The notes beneath the pieces were generated by a model that ran no database searches, was not told where the DNA came from, and was given only the letters and a program-made list of their open reading frames with translations. The position numbers and the translations under genes were made by a program. DNA of 64,000 bases from Linnemannia hyalina (taxonomy: Eukaryota; Mortierellomycota; Mortierellomycetes; Mortierellales; Mortierellaceae). Location: positions 496,001 to 560,000 of the forward strand of contig JAHRHY010000003.1 of assembly GCA_019671135.1 (NCBI GenBank), given 5' to 3'. This document shows, piece after piece, positions 24,106 through 35,420 of the stretch. Each line of letters starts with the position of its first letter. Positions within the stretch are counted from its first letter, which is position 1.

Positions 24106-25273
24106 TCAGACGGCGGTGGGGATGATATTGAAAAAGTGAAAGACCTCATCCTGATCTATAAGGGCTACTTTGGTATTACAAATCTCACATACGACTGGGT
24201 TGTAAACTGCATCCTGATCATCGTCAACACTCGGCTTGAACTCCTGTACCTCGCTCTGAGCTGCCGTGCTGCCTTGTAATGATGTTGATAGTGATGATCC
24301 TGACTTGCTGGCTTTCTTAGACTTGTTGTGGTTGTTAGCCTTCTTTGGTACGTTGGGGAAACGAAGGCGCTCGTTCTCTACTACCCGACAGTGCTCCACA
24401 AACATTGCCCTGAATTGGTGGGTGTAGGCTTCATGTCTATGTATAAAAAATGTTCGAGCGTTCAGACAAGTGTCAGTTGATCGATGCATGGTCCATTGCG
24501 CTGTAACCAAAAAATAACAATCCCGAACAAAGCACATACTGTTGGCAATCGAAGCAGAGCTGAGTAAGGCACATTGGGCAGGAGAGGATGGCATCAGTCC
24601 AAATATCCTCTGGTCGACATCCAGGCGGCCGATTTGCTATCGAACATAAGTATATGTAGTTTCAGTTAGCTGCCTTGTAGGCCTTTGACATGTTGCTTGA
24701 GCCTGCCTATGTGATTTGTTGAATGACATGCAATCGCCTTGTTATTTGGTCCTTTGTCCACTCACCTGAGATCTTCTTGATGAGCCAGTTTTCGTCCCTG
24801 TCGTCTTCGTCTGGGTCGTATAGAAGATCAGCGTCTGATATCGTTGCGCGCTTCTTGTTGATCTTCTTTGTTGGCTTGGTGGACTCGCGCATGGAACTCT
24901 CCTCCAGCTTCTTGGTAATATCGGACATCTGACTACTGCTCGATCCTGCTGCGGCGGCGCTGCTGTCGTTGAGGCCTGAGCTCAAGCCGGCAAGAATATC
25001 GTATTCCTTCTCGTCGTCATCTTGGTCGTCGTCGCCGCCCTGTCCTTCATCATTCACGGCTTCGTCCGCTTCAGGCTCGTCCTCTTCGTCCGAGTCAAAG
25101 TATATGGGGTCATAGTAATCCGGTGCATCTTGTTGATTAGTTGGTGGCGCTTCGAGATTGCCGTTGGAATCTGAATCTGAATCTGAATCTGAGCCTGAGC
25201 CGACGTCTATTGTCCCGAAGCGGATTTTCCTTTTGAATGCCGGCGTTGATGTGGGTAGTTGTGATGCGTTCAT
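24106..25273 (-). CDS. EAPP: EAPP-type zinc protein (E2F-associated phosphoprotein family)
   Basis: Three exons: 24766-25273, about 24541-24644 and 24106 to about 24437, about 314 residues. The N-terminal half is acidic and disordered, with a DSDSDSDS run encoded by hexamer repeats and a DEEDEPEADEA block. The conserved core starts at SDADLLYDPDEDDRDENW, continues with AILSCPMCLTQLCFDCQQHEAY and FRAMFVEHCRVV, and ends with VCEICNTKVALIDQDEVFHFFNI. CxxC pairs (CPMC, CFDC, CEIC) probably bind zinc. This block order is that of EAPP, which in mammals modulates E2F-dependent transcription and the cell cycle; the fungal role is not known to me. It lies between WDR6 and ECM31, all on the minus strand, separated by short spacers. 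Confidence 0.87.
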
Positions 25274-25393
25274 GGTTGTAGGGAGGTGATGTTCGGTTCC
25301 TGGTTCTTATGTTTTTATTGTTTGTGTTCGAGAAAGAAGAGAGAGCAGAAAAATGAAAACAATAAATTTTATTTATTCAGGGGAGTGGGAAAC

Positions 25394-26654
25394 CTAAGCG
25401 CTTACTTTACGCTTGTCGCTGTCGGGTTCCTCTTCTTGTTCATCCTGGCCAATCATCCGCATAAACCGGTTCAGCTCCTCCTGGGGCATAGGGTAGCAAT
25501 GCTCTGTTGCTGGGAATGATCCTGACTTGACATCAGCGCTGTACTCTTTCAGAGCACCCACAATCTCGTCCGCCAAGCCACGATAGGTCTTGCAGAACTT
25601 GGGGACACGGCCATAAAGACCCAGCATATCCTGTTGGACCAACACTTGACCAGAGCATCCGACACCGGCGCCAATTCCGATGGTGGGGATATTGAGAATA
25701 TTGGTGACATGTGTCGCCACCGGCTCAGGAACTGCCTCCAGAACAATGGCAAAACAACCAGCATCCTGCAAAGCCTTTGCGTCCTCAATGATTCCTCTGG
25801 CCTTGGCAGCGGTCTTGCCCTGAACCTTGAATCCGCCCAAGCTGGCCTGTCGCTGAGGTGTCAGTCCAATGTGTCCGAGAACAGGGATGCCGACCTGGGT
25901 GAGACGAGCGATGGTGGGTGCCATTTCCTTGCCGCCCTCCATCTTGACAGCCTCGGCCTTGCCCTCCTTCATCATTCTGACAGCAGTGTTGATAGCCTGC
26001 TCTGGGCTGGTCTCGTATGTTCCAAAGGGCATGTCGGCGACCAAGAAGCTCGAGCGAGTTCCACGGGCGACGGCTCGGCAGTGGTGCAGCATTTCATCCA
26101 AAGTGATCTCGGAGGTCGAGGGGTAGCCAAGAGCGACCATGGCCAAGGAGTCGCCGACGAGGGTCATGTCCATACCGGCCTTGTCGACGAGTGTTCCTGT
26201 GGGGAAGTCGTGGGCGGTCAACATTGTGATCGGCTCGCCTCGCTTGTACAATTTGCGTAAGGTTGCCAATGTCACCTTGGCACGAACTAGTTTTGACACG
26301 GACATTTACAAAAGAAGAGTAGCATGAGTTAGAGAGTAGGCTCGCTTTGTTTATGCTTTCCTTGATTAGTCAAGTGTCAAAGAAATGAACGAGGTGTGAC
26401 AGAACCTCATTCCCCTCATTTTTTTACTTTGAGTTGATAAAGAGAGACAAAGAGACAAACGTACTGTGGTGAATAGGTTGATCCGAGGGTCTTGAGCTAT
26501 AGTGCCTCCTAGACTCGGAGGGAGTGTTTGTCTGGCAGGAGGAGATGCGTTGGTTGATATGGCTCTGGAGGGCCATGCGGACGGGCTGGGCAGATCGGGC
26601 CATAGCAATAGCCGAGAGCCTTGTCCTTGCGAGCAGTGCAACGGAGGTGCGCAT
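25394..26654 (-). CDS. ECM31: 3-methyl-2-oxobutanoate hydroxymethyltransferase, mitochondrial
   Basis: Two exons, 26465-26654 and 25394-26286, give 360 residues. Exon 1 encodes an Arg/Ser/Ala-rich, acid-poor presequence (MRTSVALLARTRLSAIAMAR...), and the splice (A|TT) joins HH to IRAKVTLATLRKLYKRGEP. The catalytic barrel has TAHDFPTG, LVGDSLAMV and VADMPFGTY (Mg2+-binding Asps), VKMEGG, and VLEAVPE with the active-site Glu. The enzyme transfers a hydroxymethyl group from methylene-THF to ketoisovalerate, making ketopantoate, the first committed step of pantothenate and CoA synthesis. An intronic ATG at 26305 is in frame with exon 2 and would give MSVSKLVRAKV, lacking the presequence. The Glu/Asp-rich end (QDEQEEEPDSDKRKVSA) is an extra tail compared with bacterial PanB. 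Confidence 0.94.
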
Positions 26655-28121
26655 ATTTTATGTTGGAAGTGGGTAGTGGTAAAGAAAGTAGTGATAAGTT
26701 CAGTTGAGTGGTGCGAGTATGTATTGATAATAAAGAGGGAAGGTGGGAAAGTGGTGAGAATGGGGAATGGAAAAAGAGAGGGAGTGGGGAATGGTGAGAA
26801 GAAAAAGAGGAGTAAAGAAAAAAGACGATGCAAAAGCAGAGAGCAGGTCAAGGACTTTTTATGTTGTCAGTCCATCAATTTTTTTCCTCCTGGTAGGCTG
26901 TTACTCTCATTGGCTGTCGGCTGGCGGGGTTGGGAAAGAGGAAAAGAAAACAAGGAAGAAAAAAACATGGCATGGCTGTATTTGGGTAAGCCTGGATGGA
27001 CAGCCGGCAAAATGGCAGGCATCATCCGAGGACCTTTTTCTTTCAAGAGGAGGGCGCCCTTCTTCTGTCTCTCTACTGACTGACCAGTTCAGGTACCGAG
27101 GGTTTGCCTGCCTTTGCGGCATGTGTCGGATGTTAAATGTGTCTACGCTATGCAACAACGTGTGGAACAAACAGTAACTGATGATGATCAGTCCAGTTCA
27201 GGTACGATCACCTTCATGTGTCACATTTGTCTTCTATGCCATTATGCTGGCACACTGCCATATGGTAGGAAAAAAAAAGACCGCTCCGGGCTCAGCTCGT
27301 AGGGCAGCTATCGTCACTCTACTTGCTGCTGCTGTTGATGCTGACAACACGACAAAGGGTTGTACACCATATTACTTTCCCTCCCTCTCTTAATTGTTAT
27401 GTGTGCCGGGAACCAATGTCATTAACAACGACAGCTCATTTTGACTTCAAACTCTAATACCTGAAGGACTGCCCCATGTCTCTCTGTCTCTGTCACTTGC
27501 ACCTGGAGCCCTTCTTTTCTCTTTTTTTCACACATGGGTGCGAGGTATGTGTTCCAAGACGAAGACAGTTGCGAGAGAGAAGTGAGCAATCACATTTTTT
27601 TTCAATTGAGCATTAACAACTACGACAGCAACATCAATATCGATATCCATCTCGTCGCAGCCTAGAAGAACCCCTGTAACCAACCGCCCCTGGTTCACTC
27701 TAAGTGGCGAAACGAAGGTTGCTCTCATAATTTGCCTTTTTCTTTGGGTCTTTCCTGACCTTCTTGACCTTCTTGTGTTCACCGTTCGTGGACATAATTT
27801 TCATTAGTGTCATTTTCATTTCTTCCTTCTCTCCTCTTTCTTTCTCTTCTCTTTTCCCTCTTGTGTCCGCACCCTCGTCCATTCCTTTCCTTCTCTTTAA
27901 CGAACCCTTCCTTCCTCTCCTCCGCTCTTTCTCTCTCCTCTCTCCACTTCACTCCACTCTCCTCGACTCCCTTTCCCTCTCTGCCTCTTGGTGGATCCTT
28001 CCCGGATTGAAAGATATCTGCTCCTTCTCCCTCCCCCTTCCTCCACGGTCACTCCTCCAACCCCCTCCTCATCTGAAGAAGCCTCATCCCCCTCTCCTCC
28101 GACATCAACCTCTCCTTCGAC
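26655..28121. other. Intergenic: ECM31 and Mid2-like gene upstream regions
   Basis: Divergent spacing of about 1.47 kb. It is purine-rich at 26720-26860 and 26930-26970, mixed at 27000-27500, and pyrimidine-rich (CT tracts typical of fungal leaders) at 27790-28110. A short sequence, CAGTTCAGGTAC, occurs near 27087 and again near 27193. ORFs here show no recognisable protein. Confidence 0.45.
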
Positions 28122-30023
28122 ATGTCAGCATCAACCACAACAATCCGTCCAGTCACCAAGACACCAACGGTAACAAAACCGGCAACAGTAGCACCGACTA
28201 AAACAGCAACCGGAACTGCTCGCACCACAACAAAAGCTGCCGCAACGACTGCACGAGGCACTAGAACAACAACCCTCCGCATAACTACCGCCACCACCGC
28301 AACCATCTCCCCATCGCCCACCCCTGAACAGCCAGCCTCGGGAGGTCTTGCTCCAGGTGCCATTGGCGGTATCGCAGGCGGTGCTGTGGCTCTGGTGGCC
28401 CTTGTCGGGGTTCTGTTCTACAAGCGCCGCAAGAGGACTACGGCGGCCGGAGCCGCGTTCAAGAAAGGCGACGGTAGCAAGGAGGAGCCCATCTACATGC
28501 ATGCCACCAACTACTCCAGCAATAATCATAAAAACCCGCCCTCCAATAACGCCATCTCGGGTCCCATGGCCTTGACTGCCGAGTCCGACTATGAGGCACC
28601 CGCCGCCGCTGCGGCCGCTGCCGTTGCTGCACCTTCGCCCTATGGACGACCATCGCAACAGGACAACAGCCGTGGAGGGCTTCCTGGGGCTGGCCCCTAT
28701 GGCGGCCCAGGAGGCGACAATAGAGACGATAACAATAACAACAACCGCAACTATCCCGGCGGTGATCACAAGAGCAAACAGGACGACCTGTATAACAATA
28801 GTAACAACAATAATAACAGTCGGTCGCCTCGCTCTCCTCACGACGACAAAGTTCCCCTGCAGCACGACTATTACGACGACGTCCAGGATTACTACGACGG
28901 TCCTCAAGAACCTATTGGTGCCCAACGCTCGGCTGTTACCCCTCGAGATCTGGTCCAAGGCAACCTGACCCCTGCTCCTGAGTACTACCTTGGCAAGGCG
29001 GATATTGACCCTCGGCGCGACCTTCGTGGACTGGACGAGCCCGAGACGTACATTCGGAAAGCCAACATGAACAACAATAGTAACCAAGAACCACCTGTCG
29101 ACCAGCAGGGCCTAGCCAGAAACCGTCGGTCGTCCGTCTCGTCCGATGGCGAAAGTGCCTACATGACCCTGGAGCAGGCCCAACAAGCACACAATAAGAA
29201 GATGCAAGGCCACAAGGAGAGCATCGGATCTGTCAGCATGTTAATCGATACCTCGAACAAGAACCATAAACCCAATCGCGTAGAAGAACTTCAGTCACCT
29301 GGAACCCCAAGTTTTGCCCACGACAACGCCTCGATTGCCATGTCGGATTCTGTCATGTCGATGATGCCCTCTTTGCCAGCTATCAGCAGTCCTATGCCCT
29401 ACAACAATAACAATGGAGGAAACAACAAGCCCTCATCAAGACCCAAGGAGTCTGGCCCCATGTCCCCAGGCGGCTATGACGACCCCTATGCCGAGAGTGC
29501 GTTCAGCGAGGACTTTAGTTCCTACCCCAACAGTCCTCACTACGCTCCTTACAATGGCGCCCATCCGTCGCAGCAGCATCCTTACCCACAGCATCCATCA
29601 AGATCTCATTCTCCTTTCCCTCCAGGTCCCAACGGTTCAGGCGGCGGTTATGGCGGATACCCTCAACAGGGCGGCAGTGGTTATCGCGGCAATGGCTATG
29701 GCCCAGGACCAAACCAAGGTGGATACCCTGGCTCTCCTCCCCATAATGGCTATGGCGGCGGTGGTGGTCGACCCCAGCGTGGCCCCGGTGGTCATCATGG
29801 CGGTCCACCCGGTTATGGCGGAGGCGGTGCTCCTGGTTGGAATGGTCCCGGATATGGACCTGGAGGTCCAGGTGGACGGGGCCCTCCTCCTCCTTCCAAC
29901 TACAGCCCTGGAAACGGCTACAACAACGGATACCCACCACAGGGTGCCAGTCCTGGCCCTGGAGGCTACAGACAACCCCCTTCACAGCAGCAGCGCGATC
30001 CTTATTATGGCCGTGCCTATTAG
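28122..30023 (+). CDS. Mid2-like single-pass membrane protein with long Asn/Gly-rich cytosolic tail
   Basis: Single exon of 633 residues. Residues 1-70 are Thr/Ala/Pro-rich (heavily O-glycosylatable) with no signal peptide. A single transmembrane helix follows at about 76-100 (GAIGGIAGGAVALVALVGVLF) and a KRRKR stop-transfer signal. The tail is about 530 residues with Asn runs (DDNNNNNRNYPGGD), a HDYYDDVQDYYDGP block, and from about residue 480 many GGY/PGY/GPGG repeats ending in RDPYYGRAY. The layout resembles Mid2/WSC-type cell-wall stress sensors and adhesion-like membrane proteins of fungi. Without a signal peptide it would insert as a type III (signal-anchor) protein. The function is inference; the tail could also act as an assembly-prone scaffold. 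Confidence 0.75.
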   Translation: MSASTTTIRPVTKTPTVTKPATVAPTKTATGTARTTTKAAATTARGTRTTTLRITTATTATISPSPTPEQPASGGLAPGAIGGIAGGAVALVALVGVLFYKRRKRTTAAGAAFKKGDGSKEEPIYMHATNYSSNNHKNPPSNNAISGPMALTAESDYEAPAAAAAAAVAAPSPYGRPSQQDNSRGGLPGAGPYGGPGGDNRDDNNNNNRNYPGGDHKSKQDDLYNNSNNNNNSRSPRSPHDDKVPLQHDYYDDVQDYYDGPQEPIGAQRSAVTPRDLVQGNLTPAPEYYLGKADIDPRRDLRGLDEPETYIRKANMNNNSNQEPPVDQQGLARNRRSSVSSDGESAYMTLEQAQQAHNKKMQGHKESIGSVSMLIDTSNKNHKPNRVEELQSPGTPSFAHDNASIAMSDSVMSMMPSLPAISSPMPYNNNNGGNNKPSSRPKESGPMSPGGYDDPYAESAFSEDFSSYPNSPHYAPYNGAHPSQQHPYPQHPSRSHSPFPPGPNGSGGGYGGYPQQGGSGYRGNGYGPGPNQGGYPGSPPHNGYGGGGGRPQRGPGGHHGGPPGYGGGGAPGWNGPGYGPGGPGGRGPPPPSNYSPGNGYNNGYPPQGASPGPGGYRQPPSQQQRDPYYGRAY

Positions 30024-30744
30024 ACTTGCCCATGGAACTTGCTCAACAAACCAAAAAAAAAAAAAAGAAACAAAATAAAAACAAACCACAACAAACTATC
30101 TGGCCCGCGATGCACCTCGTTTTTTTTTTTTTTTTTTTTTTTTATGTGTGAGGAGGATGCTACAAAGAAAAAGTGGACTAACAGGTTATTGGATGTGTGG
30201 AAGGAAATGATGTTTCCAAACCTTTTTCATTTAATGATGCGCTCACAGGGCAAGAAAAGATGTGGTTACATCGGAATGGGATCGCATCTCTCCCTACGTC
30301 CAATTGACCTGGGGGTTGCACTGTTGATGTATCTCTCTCTTGAGTCCTCGTACCATGAGAGACAGAGCTAGTTGGTCTAGTACCATCCATCGTGATAAAA
30401 AATGTCGCACCAAAGGGTTTATCCCTGCTGCAGGTTTACCCATGAAGGGCAACTTTATTTTTCTGTCCCTTTGACCGTTGAAGCCCCCCCCCCTCCTCCC
30501 ATTTATCATCGTCAGTCTTTCTTGTTCAGGGGCTCATTTTTTAATGCGGGCTTGATTGGTTCGAAACCATCTTGCTCATCAGAGACATTACCAGGGTTAG
30601 GGCGAGTTCGTCCAATGGTTTGTTGGAAAAAATCATGACCGCGTCCAGCCACACTCTTCGCCAAAAACGTGGTTGTAATAAAAAAAAAAAGGGGGGGGAG
30701 GGGATGTTGACTTGTTTATTTTGATTCCCTACTCACGATAAAAG
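30024..30744. other. 3' flank of Mid2-like gene and spacer, with long homopolymers
   Basis: No gene. It holds A-runs just after the stop codon, a T24 run at 30120-30143, a C-run near 30486-30494 and an A/G tract at 30679-30702. Short ORFs have no family character. Confidence 0.5.
30120..30143. repeat. T24 homopolymer
   Basis: Twenty-four T residues in a row, about 97 bp after the stop codon of the Mid2-like gene. Length may be unreliable in an assembly. Confidence 0.85.
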
Positions 30745-31250
30745 TTGAAGGTGTATCCCAGAATGTCATCTCAACACCCAGTTACTACGTCGACGCCTAT
30801 TACTGGGATTGCTACATCTGCGCCTAACTCAACGCCCTTACCCAATGCCCCTTCAACTGCAACATCCACTGTCCGACGGAGCCCAGTCTACGGTCTTGTA
30901 GAGGCAGCAATGGAAAACTGCACTCACCCAGGTCGCGTTTGGCGACATGTAACAAGGATGGCAAGGGAGTTCCGCAAGACTATCAGGCGGCCGTGGATTG
31001 GTACCTCAAGGCCGCTAGATAAGGATATGCTGTCGCCCAAGACAGCATCGGACTTCTCTACAACTTTGGTCGCGGTGTTCCCCAGGACCATGAACGAAGC
31101 TATGGATTGGTATCTCAAGGCCGCCGATCAAAACGACATACTCTCTCGCAATACAGCATTGGGTGTCTCTGCGACGACTGCGAAGGGTGTTTCCGAGGAT
31201 TATACAAAAGCCGCGGAGTTGGCAAAAAACAAGGGAAGGCCAATGGGCGT
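30745..31250 (+). pseudogene. Decayed Sel1-repeat (TPR-like) protein gene
   Basis: In different frames this stretch encodes recognisable Sel1-like repeat fragments: KGVPQDYQAAVDWYLKAAR (about 30963-31018), GYAVAQDSIGLLYNFGRGVPQDH (about 31022-31090), EAMDWYLKAADQND (about 31097-31138), then QYSIGCL and GVSEDYTKAAELA (31190-31227). A TAA stop (31019-31021) separates the first two and frame changes occur near 30950, 31094 and 31180-31190, so no intact repeat protein can be read. The longest open frame (30745-31461, starts MKVYPRMSSQ) passes through the repeats mostly in the wrong frame. Its Thr/Ser/Pro-rich start may be the old N-terminus. Sel1 repeats are adaptor modules common in Mortierellaceae gene families. 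Confidence 0.85.
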
Positions 31251-31720
31251 GCGCTTTCCCATGCTCACTCGTTACTGTCCACCTCTTTTTTTTTTTTTAA
31301 TCCTCCAGTCGCCTCGACTTTACTTTCCGTTTGTTTCTCACCATCAGTCCGACCGGCAACCCTCTGACCCTGTTCTGTCTTGTTTGATGGAGAGGCAGCC
31401 TGTAACAAGACGAAGGCGGACGGGAGCAATTATGCGCATGGTTGTCATTTGTGATTACTAGTGTTCGTTTCTCTTGCTTCTGCTCCAAGTACTCCTTTCT
31501 CACGCCATCGTTGTCGTTGGAGCAAGCATAGTTGCCATTCATACTTACTGGTACTCGTTCTTTTTCGTTTCTAATCCAACGTTCTGCTCCAATGACCCGC
31601 TCCAATGGCTTCCCTCTAAAGTTACACCCCTCACGCAATACCTATTTTCAACTCTTGTGACTTTGTTAAAGCTTCATTTGGCAATAACGTTTTTTTTAAT
31701 ACCGAAAAGAAGATTTTTTT
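31251..31720. other. Spacer between Sel1 pseudogene and ArfGAP gene
   Basis: No gene recognised. Contains T-runs (31288-31299, about 31690) and the 3' flank of the ArfGAP gene. Confidence 0.4.
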
Positions 31721-34700
31721 CTACATGTTCAAAGAGAAAGGGTTGGAATAAGCAGAGGTGGAATTGCCTGAGACGGGCACAGCACCTGAAGAAGAAGATG
31801 ACAGGGTAGCAGAGAAGGGGTCGAGATCGTCGATGGAGGGGTATTTTGACGTCGCGGCCGCAGGCGATGGCTTCATCCATTGCCCAAACATATCGTTCAT
31901 GTTTCCTGCTCCTCCTGCTCCTCCTGCTCCTGAATTACTAATCGTTGCGGGGACAGTCATTGACCGATTGGGTGCGCCAGGCATGGAGAATGCGGATTCG
32001 TAAATGGATGACGAGGAAGGCCCTGCGGTGCTACCATTGAAGGCGCTCTGAAAGTTGTATGATGACTCTGATGCAGACCGCATGAACGCAGTCTGTTGTT
32101 GCTGCTGCTGGTACTGGTTAAACTGTTGTTGAGGCTGACCAAAGGGCGAAACTGGTGCTGCAGACTGCGCGTGTTGTTGTCCACCAGAGGCCATAGCGAA
32201 GGGGTTGGGAGACCTTGTTCCAGACGAGCTGAGTCCAGAAGTTGAAAAGTAATCCACTTGCTGCTGCTGTTGCTGCTGCTGTTGTTGTTGCTGTTGTTGT
32301 TGTTGTTGTTGCTGGTAATGTTGAGGGACCGTCATGTTGCCAAAAGGATCTGAAAACGAGGGTTGAGGCTGGTTATGCTTTGCAAACATGGCGAATGGGT
32401 TGCTCTGCTGTCCAGATGATGCAGGGCCTGCACTGACAGCACCGTTTCCGCTGTATCCGGTGGTCGTAGAGATGTGATCAACCGTGAAGGCTCTCTGAAG
32501 TTGCTGGGGTGATTGTTGCTGTTGAAGTCCAAAGGGATTGGCGGATCCGGTGGACTGGGGAGACAAGGTCGTTGTGGAGGATGCAGCGACGGAGAAAGCA
32601 GAGGAAGGCGAATTAAAGATGGATCCATTTGAGCTGGCTGGTGCCTGTGAGTAAGGCTGTTGTTGCTGCTGACCCTGACCGAGAACAGAGAGGTAATCGT
32701 CAAACGACTTGGCTCCGCCCATCATTCCTATTCCTGCTCCTGCTCCTGCTCCCGCTGCGATTTCAACTGATGAAGAAGCACCACCGCCAAAGTCCAGTCC
32801 TTGGAATGCGCCTTGGTTCACGTAGGGTTGGTGCTGCTTGTATTGAGATTGGTGGTCCTGAGACTGTCCAGATGATGCCAACGAAAAGGGGTCGCTGTTG
32901 GTGGTACCCTGGAGAGTAGCAGATGGAGATGGCTGAGAAAACGCAGAGAAAAAGTCGTTGGACGAGTGGGCTTGGGATGGAGGCGCCTGCGCCTGTGAGA
33001 ACGCAGATTGTCCAGCATATCCTCCGTTCAGTTGAGTGCTAAAAGCGTCGTTGCTGTTGATACCGGCGGGGCGCGACGTGTTCATACCCATGTTGCCGAA
33101 TGCGTTCGTCATCAATGAAAAGGGGTCGGACGTTTCCGTTGCGGCAGGTGTGGCGACAAAGTTCTGCCCTCCAAGAGCCGGCTGACTATAGTTGTTGCTG
33201 TGGTTGTTGGATGTGAGTCCCATCGCGTTGTCAAAGGATCCTTGTCTCCACTGTTGCTGCTGCTGTTGTTGCTGCTGTTGTTGCTGCTGTTGTTGCTGCT
33301 GTTGCTGCTGCTGCTGGGCCAGGAACTGAGATGGAGATGGCTGAGCACTCTTGGGAGCTCCTGCCGGGTGGAATGGACTAGATCCTGCGCTGGAAGGGTC
33401 TGTTGACTTTGAAAATGTGGTTGATCCGCTGTCTGAGCTCAGTGTCGATGACTTTCTGCTGAGGGTTCGTTCAGGAGTCGCTGCAGATGGTGTACTAGGC
33501 GATGTCTGAGAAGTACAAAGCAATATATTTTCCGTTAAAAATAGGTTCGCGGCGAATCGAATTGAAATCATTCAGTCCAGAGAAAGCACCACAACCCTTC
33601 TCGTTTTCAAAAATAAAACAAGAGCAAAAGCTTGCACTTACAATGTGGTTATTGACGTCAATAATCTGGCTCTTTGAAATGGCGCGGACCCGCTCTGGAA
33701 CAGCAAGGCCACTATTGGATCCATTGCCGATGGTAGGGCTCGTAGGGGAGGGGATAGCGGAAGTAACAGCGGCTGCAGCAGGAGAGCCGCCATTCGGATC
33801 CTGGTACCATAATTTCTTGACATATTTGGCTCTCATAAATTGTCGGACATCATCAACCTCGTGGGCGTCTGGCTCTGGATACTCTCGCCAGGACCATGTT
33901 GCCAGCCAGATCTTCTTGGCGACCTATATTGCATAAAAGAATATTAAGGGCGGGCAAGCAAACCAAATGAAAAGAAGGAGGAAAGGACGGATGGGATGGG
34001 TTAGAAATGGGGACGCCTTGATCCGTGAGAGCACGAAGAAAAGAGGCACGCCTTTCTTCCTTCCTGTTTGGGCTCATTGGTTTTGTGTTTGCTCGTTGGG
34101 CCGGTCGTCTGAGCTTTCCGTATTCGTTTTGAACAACTGACATCCTGTGTCCTTTCACTCTCTCTTTTTTCCCCCTGAATTCAAATGATAAAAGAGCAGC
34201 CGGTGAACGAGGGAAGTTGAGGGGAAGGTTGTAAATGATGGGAGGAATAAAATCCTTGGTTTGTTTGCGCTTGGACAATGGCGTATTATCATCACAATGT
34301 GAACCTGTGCGCAAGTGCATGACCCACAATCGCATTGGTTGTCTGCCTGTGCTGACTGTCCAAGTTTTTTTGTCACCCCAAAGGATTCTTGTCGTATGAC
34401 GCCGTCGAATTCAGATGTGAGGATCCTGTTATCGTTTGATTGCTCCAGTGATGTATGCTGTGCATCTGCAGCGCTGCTCAGTGGGAAGGAGGAGAAGACA
34501 GACGACCTCTTACCGCATTGCCTCCTTTCTGGAGACCAGCCATTTCCTCGGAGGTGAAAGTTGATGCAGAAATCGATTTGACCCTATGGTTCAACTCGCG
34601 GCTAAACGTGGGAGAGAAGAGTAGGGGAGGGTTTGGGTTTGAAAGCAATTAGTGAGATTTAGTGTTTCCTGCTCCAAAACACAATCCGCTTCGATTGATC

Positions 34701-35420
34701 ATTTTTTTCTTCCGCTCAGCGCCTGGGATGAAGGAGGTATATCTTCATTCGTTCTGCAGCAGCACAGGCCGGGGGTAAGGATAAACAAAGGAGCGACGTG
34801 CAGGATGTGGCAGAAAAACAACAACTTACAGCAATCCGGAGCACTTTTCGCAGATGAAGGTGTTGTTGAACAAGTTGGCATAGACATTGACCTAAATCGG
34901 TGGTGTAGGATGCAGAAACGAAACAAGAGAATAGAAGCCGATTTAATAAGTCTCGTCCAATTCCATTAGGAAACCAATCTTATCCGGATATAGCTGGTCT
35001 ACTGGTCTGTACCTTAGACGGGCAGTCGAAGCATTTCTTGTTATCTGGCAACTTCAAGAGTCCTGTCAGGATCCTGTATTCGATCGCGAAAAAAGAGAGT
35101 ATTAGTTGTCTTGTCGGCGTTGATTGTTTTTTTCTCAGTCCATTGACCATCCACGGTTATGCGAAAAAAAGGTGTGGAAAAGTGCGCTGCAGGGTGGGTG
35201 ACAAAGGGGGTGAGAGGTGGTCGTCAAAAGGAAGAGGCAGTGAACGGTTAGAGTGAAGGTGGGTTGTTGTTGAGTTTAGTGTTCAGTTGAAGGAGAGAGA
35301 GGGGGAGAGGGAGTCGTTGGGGATAGTGGAGTGCAGTGTGGTTGAGTTGAGTTGGGCGTTGGGTGAGGGTGATGGCGAGTTCTTGTACCTGGAGTGTTTT
35401 TCTTCGATTCTCCTAGACAT
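31721..35420 (-). CDS. AGFG/Gts1-type ArfGAP with polyglutamine tracts and NPF motifs
   Basis: Six exons (35389-35420, 35013-35073, 34830-34891, about 34519-34602, about 33645-33923, 31721 to about 33507), about 770 residues. The ArfGAP zinc finger is split over exons 2-4: NKKCFDCPSK, NTFICEKCSGLLREL (arginine finger kept in LLREL), HRVKSISASTFTSEEMAGLQKGGN, then KKIWLATW and VRQFMRAKYVKKLWY. The tail has poly-Q runs of about 22 (33251-33316) and 18 (32260-32313) and many NPF or DPF motifs, typical ligands of EH-domain and adaptor proteins. Relatives are human AGFG1/2, which bind clathrin-linked cargo adaptors, and yeast Gts1, which also carries poly-Q. It should stimulate GTP hydrolysis on Arf at vesicle budding sites. 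Its 5' leader holds a GAA repeat. Confidence 0.9.
32260..32313. repeat. CAG/CAA (polyglutamine) repeat in ArfGAP exon 6
   Basis: About 54 bp of mixed CAG and CAA codons on the minus strand, encoding roughly 18 glutamines. The mixed codons suggest the length is selected or tolerated at protein level. Confidence 0.85.
33251..33316. repeat. Second CAG/CAA (polyglutamine) repeat in ArfGAP exon 6
   Basis: About 66 bp encoding roughly 22 glutamines on the minus strand, again with CAA interruptions. Confidence 0.85.

Noticed and set aside
30555..30580. GGTTCGAAACC sequence resembling a tRNA B box
   Set aside because: No A box or cloverleaf could be drawn around it.
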